A DNA stretch of 64,000 nucleotides from JAOUJD01 sp963726405 (GTDB taxonomy: Bacteria; Pseudomonadota; Gammaproteobacteria; Burkholderiales; Burkholderiaceae_F). Both the position numbers and the translations under genes were made by a program. The stretch's first letter is position 1. Each line of letters opens with the position of its first letter. Below the pieces are notes generated by a model, which saw only the letters and a program-made list of their open reading frames with translations, searched no databases and was not told the origin of the DNA. The stretch covers positions 372,001-436,000 of the forward strand of contig CAVSCF010000011.1 of NCBI GenBank assembly GCA_963726405.1, read 5' to 3'. Positions 63,306 to 64,000 of this stretch are shown piece by piece.

Positions 63306-64000
63306 TCAGTTGGGCACCAGCACCGCGCGCTTGCGGATCTCGCGGACATGCACGGCGTGGAAGACGTGATTGATGTCGTCGAGCGGATGCAGTTCGACGA
63401 ACGGCTCGATCGCCACCCGGCCATCGAGCACGAGGTCGAGCGCGGCGGGGTAGTACTCCGGCGGGCAGCCCCAGTTGCCGATCGCGCGCGCATCGAACGC
63501 CATCAGGTTCGACAGCCGCACCTCGACCTTGTCCATGGTGAAGCCGACCACCGACAGCGTGGCGCCGTGCACCAGCAGGCCGAATGCGGTCAACTGCCCG
63601 GCCCCGGTGCCGGAACACTCGAAGATCCGCCACTCGGTGGCGCGCGCTCCGCTTTCCTTCGCGAATGCGGCGATCTTCGCCTTCAATGTCTTCGCGTCGG
63701 TGGCGCGGGCGTTGAGCGTCAGCGCAGCGCCGTGCGGCGCGATGGCCGCCAGCTTGGCGTCATCGACGTCGATGGCCACGACCTGCGCGCCGAACGCGCG
63801 GGCGATCTGCACGCAGTAGCCTCCGACACCGCCGGCACCGACGACGATCGCGAGCGAGCCCGGCTCGACGCCGGCGCGGCGCACCGCCTGATACGGGGTG
63901 GTCAACGCATCGGCGACGATCGACACCTGCGGCAGCGTCAGGCCGGCAGCCGCGAGCCGCCGCGGATCGACCTCGCACAGGCCGCGGCCGGGCACGACGA
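63306..64000 (-). CDS. had: 6-hydroxycyclohex-1-ene-1-carbonyl-CoA dehydrogenase, 5' truncated by window
   Basis: The C-terminal 230 residues of a zinc-type medium-chain alcohol dehydrogenase. The NAD-binding GAGGVGGYCVQIARAFGAQV (Rossmann) and VVAIDVDDAKL are clear. The start lies beyond 64000, so the catalytic zinc ligands of the N-terminal half are not seen. Immediately upstream of oah, as in benzoyl-CoA gene sets, so Had is the best call; general alcohol dehydrogenase is the fallback. Confidence 0.87.
   Translation of the reverse strand, partial: VVPGRGLCEVDPRRLAAAGLTLPQVSIVADALTTPYQAVRRAGVEPGSLAIVVGAGGVGGYCVQIARAFGAQVVAIDVDDAKLAAIAPHGAALTLNARATDAKTLKAKIAAFAKESGARATEWRIFECSGTGAGQLTAFGLLVHGATLSVVGFTMDKVEVRLSNLMAFDARAIGNWGCPPEYYPAALDLVLDGRVAIEPFVELHPLDDINHVFHAVHVREIRKRAVLVPN

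Noticed and set aside
62182..63633. 483-residue version of Oah
   Set aside because: The extra N-terminal part is a shadow of had; the RBS and family start are at 63282.
1..64000. CRISPR arrays, tRNA/rRNA genes, insertion sequences or prophage
   Set aside because: No regularly spaced repeats, cloverleaf sequences, transposase motifs or phage structural genes were seen.

Overview
The window is about 64 kb of GC-rich DNA (roughly two thirds G+C by eye). It looks chromosomal and betaproteobacterial, probably Burkholderiales- or Rhodocyclales-like. The evidence is the aat-bpt-pyrD block, the argA-yggX pair, a PhaP-type phasin, and an ATP-dependent benzoyl-CoA reductase set of the Thauera (Bcr) type. 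I see no tRNA, rRNA, CRISPR array, insertion sequence or phage gene. This is inference from gene content; I could not run a database search.

Layout. 1-16.7 kb is housekeeping and accessory: a truncated outer-membrane protein, argA-yggX, the helicase gene hrpA, a gene-poor stretch of about 700 bp, a prolyl oligopeptidase coupled to a TPR protein, a lipoprotein, a creatininase-family protein, a beta-propeller protein, a CinA-like protein and a large hybrid histidine kinase. 17.0-29.6 kb is a Tad (tight adherence, Flp pilus) locus on one strand: two Flp pilins, prepilin peptidase, an AAA+ ATPase, CpaB, the secretin RcpA, a lipoprotein, CpaE, the ATPase CpaF, TadB, TadC, a TPR/LytR_C protein, TadE and a TadG-like protein. 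29.9-35.5 kb carries a phasin gene, a histone-deacetylase-like gene, an EamA transporter, a thioesterase, a nitroreductase, a tartrate/malate dehydrogenase and a small c-type cytochrome-like protein. 35.6-44.3 kb has a ferritin-like/CDGSH fusion protein, a DUF485-ActP acetate symporter block with a CBS/nucleotidyltransferase regulator and a DnaQ-like exonuclease, and a cyclopropane fatty acid synthase. 44.5-52.4 kb has a D-Ala-D-Ala carboxypeptidase-type enzyme, an IclR regulator diverging from lutAB, and the minus-strand run NUDIX-aat-bpt-pyrD-thpR. 52.6-56.7 kb has a SYLF protein, a carboxymuconolactone decarboxylase remnant, a YeiH-type exporter, a hemerythrin, a double-GNAT protein and a DUF59 protein. 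56.6-64.0 kb is the anaerobic benzoyl-CoA pathway: had-oah-dch-bcrC-bcrB-bcrA-bcrD, with had cut off by the window end.

How it fits together. The benzoyl-CoA genes encode the two-electron ATP-driven dearomatisation of benzoyl-CoA and the steps that hydrate, oxidise and hydrolytically open the ring, so the organism can probably use aromatics without oxygen. Acetate uptake (ActP/DUF485), lactate oxidation (LutAB) and a phasin (polyhydroxyalkanoate granules) fit a versatile heterotroph that stores carbon. The Tad locus suggests surface attachment.

A dominant feature is frame breakage. About twenty single-base insertions or deletions interrupt otherwise well-conserved genes (hrpA, creatininase, both flp genes, cpaA, the AAA+ ATPase, cpaB, cpaF, the TPR/LytR_C gene, the ferritin/CDGSH gene, lutB, the DUF59 gene). 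In most, removing or adding one base restores a full-length family member, and the gene lengths then come out divisible by three. Several lie in G or T runs, which points to sequence-level indel errors. The density is much higher inside the Tad locus than elsewhere, so recent decay of that locus is the main alternative.
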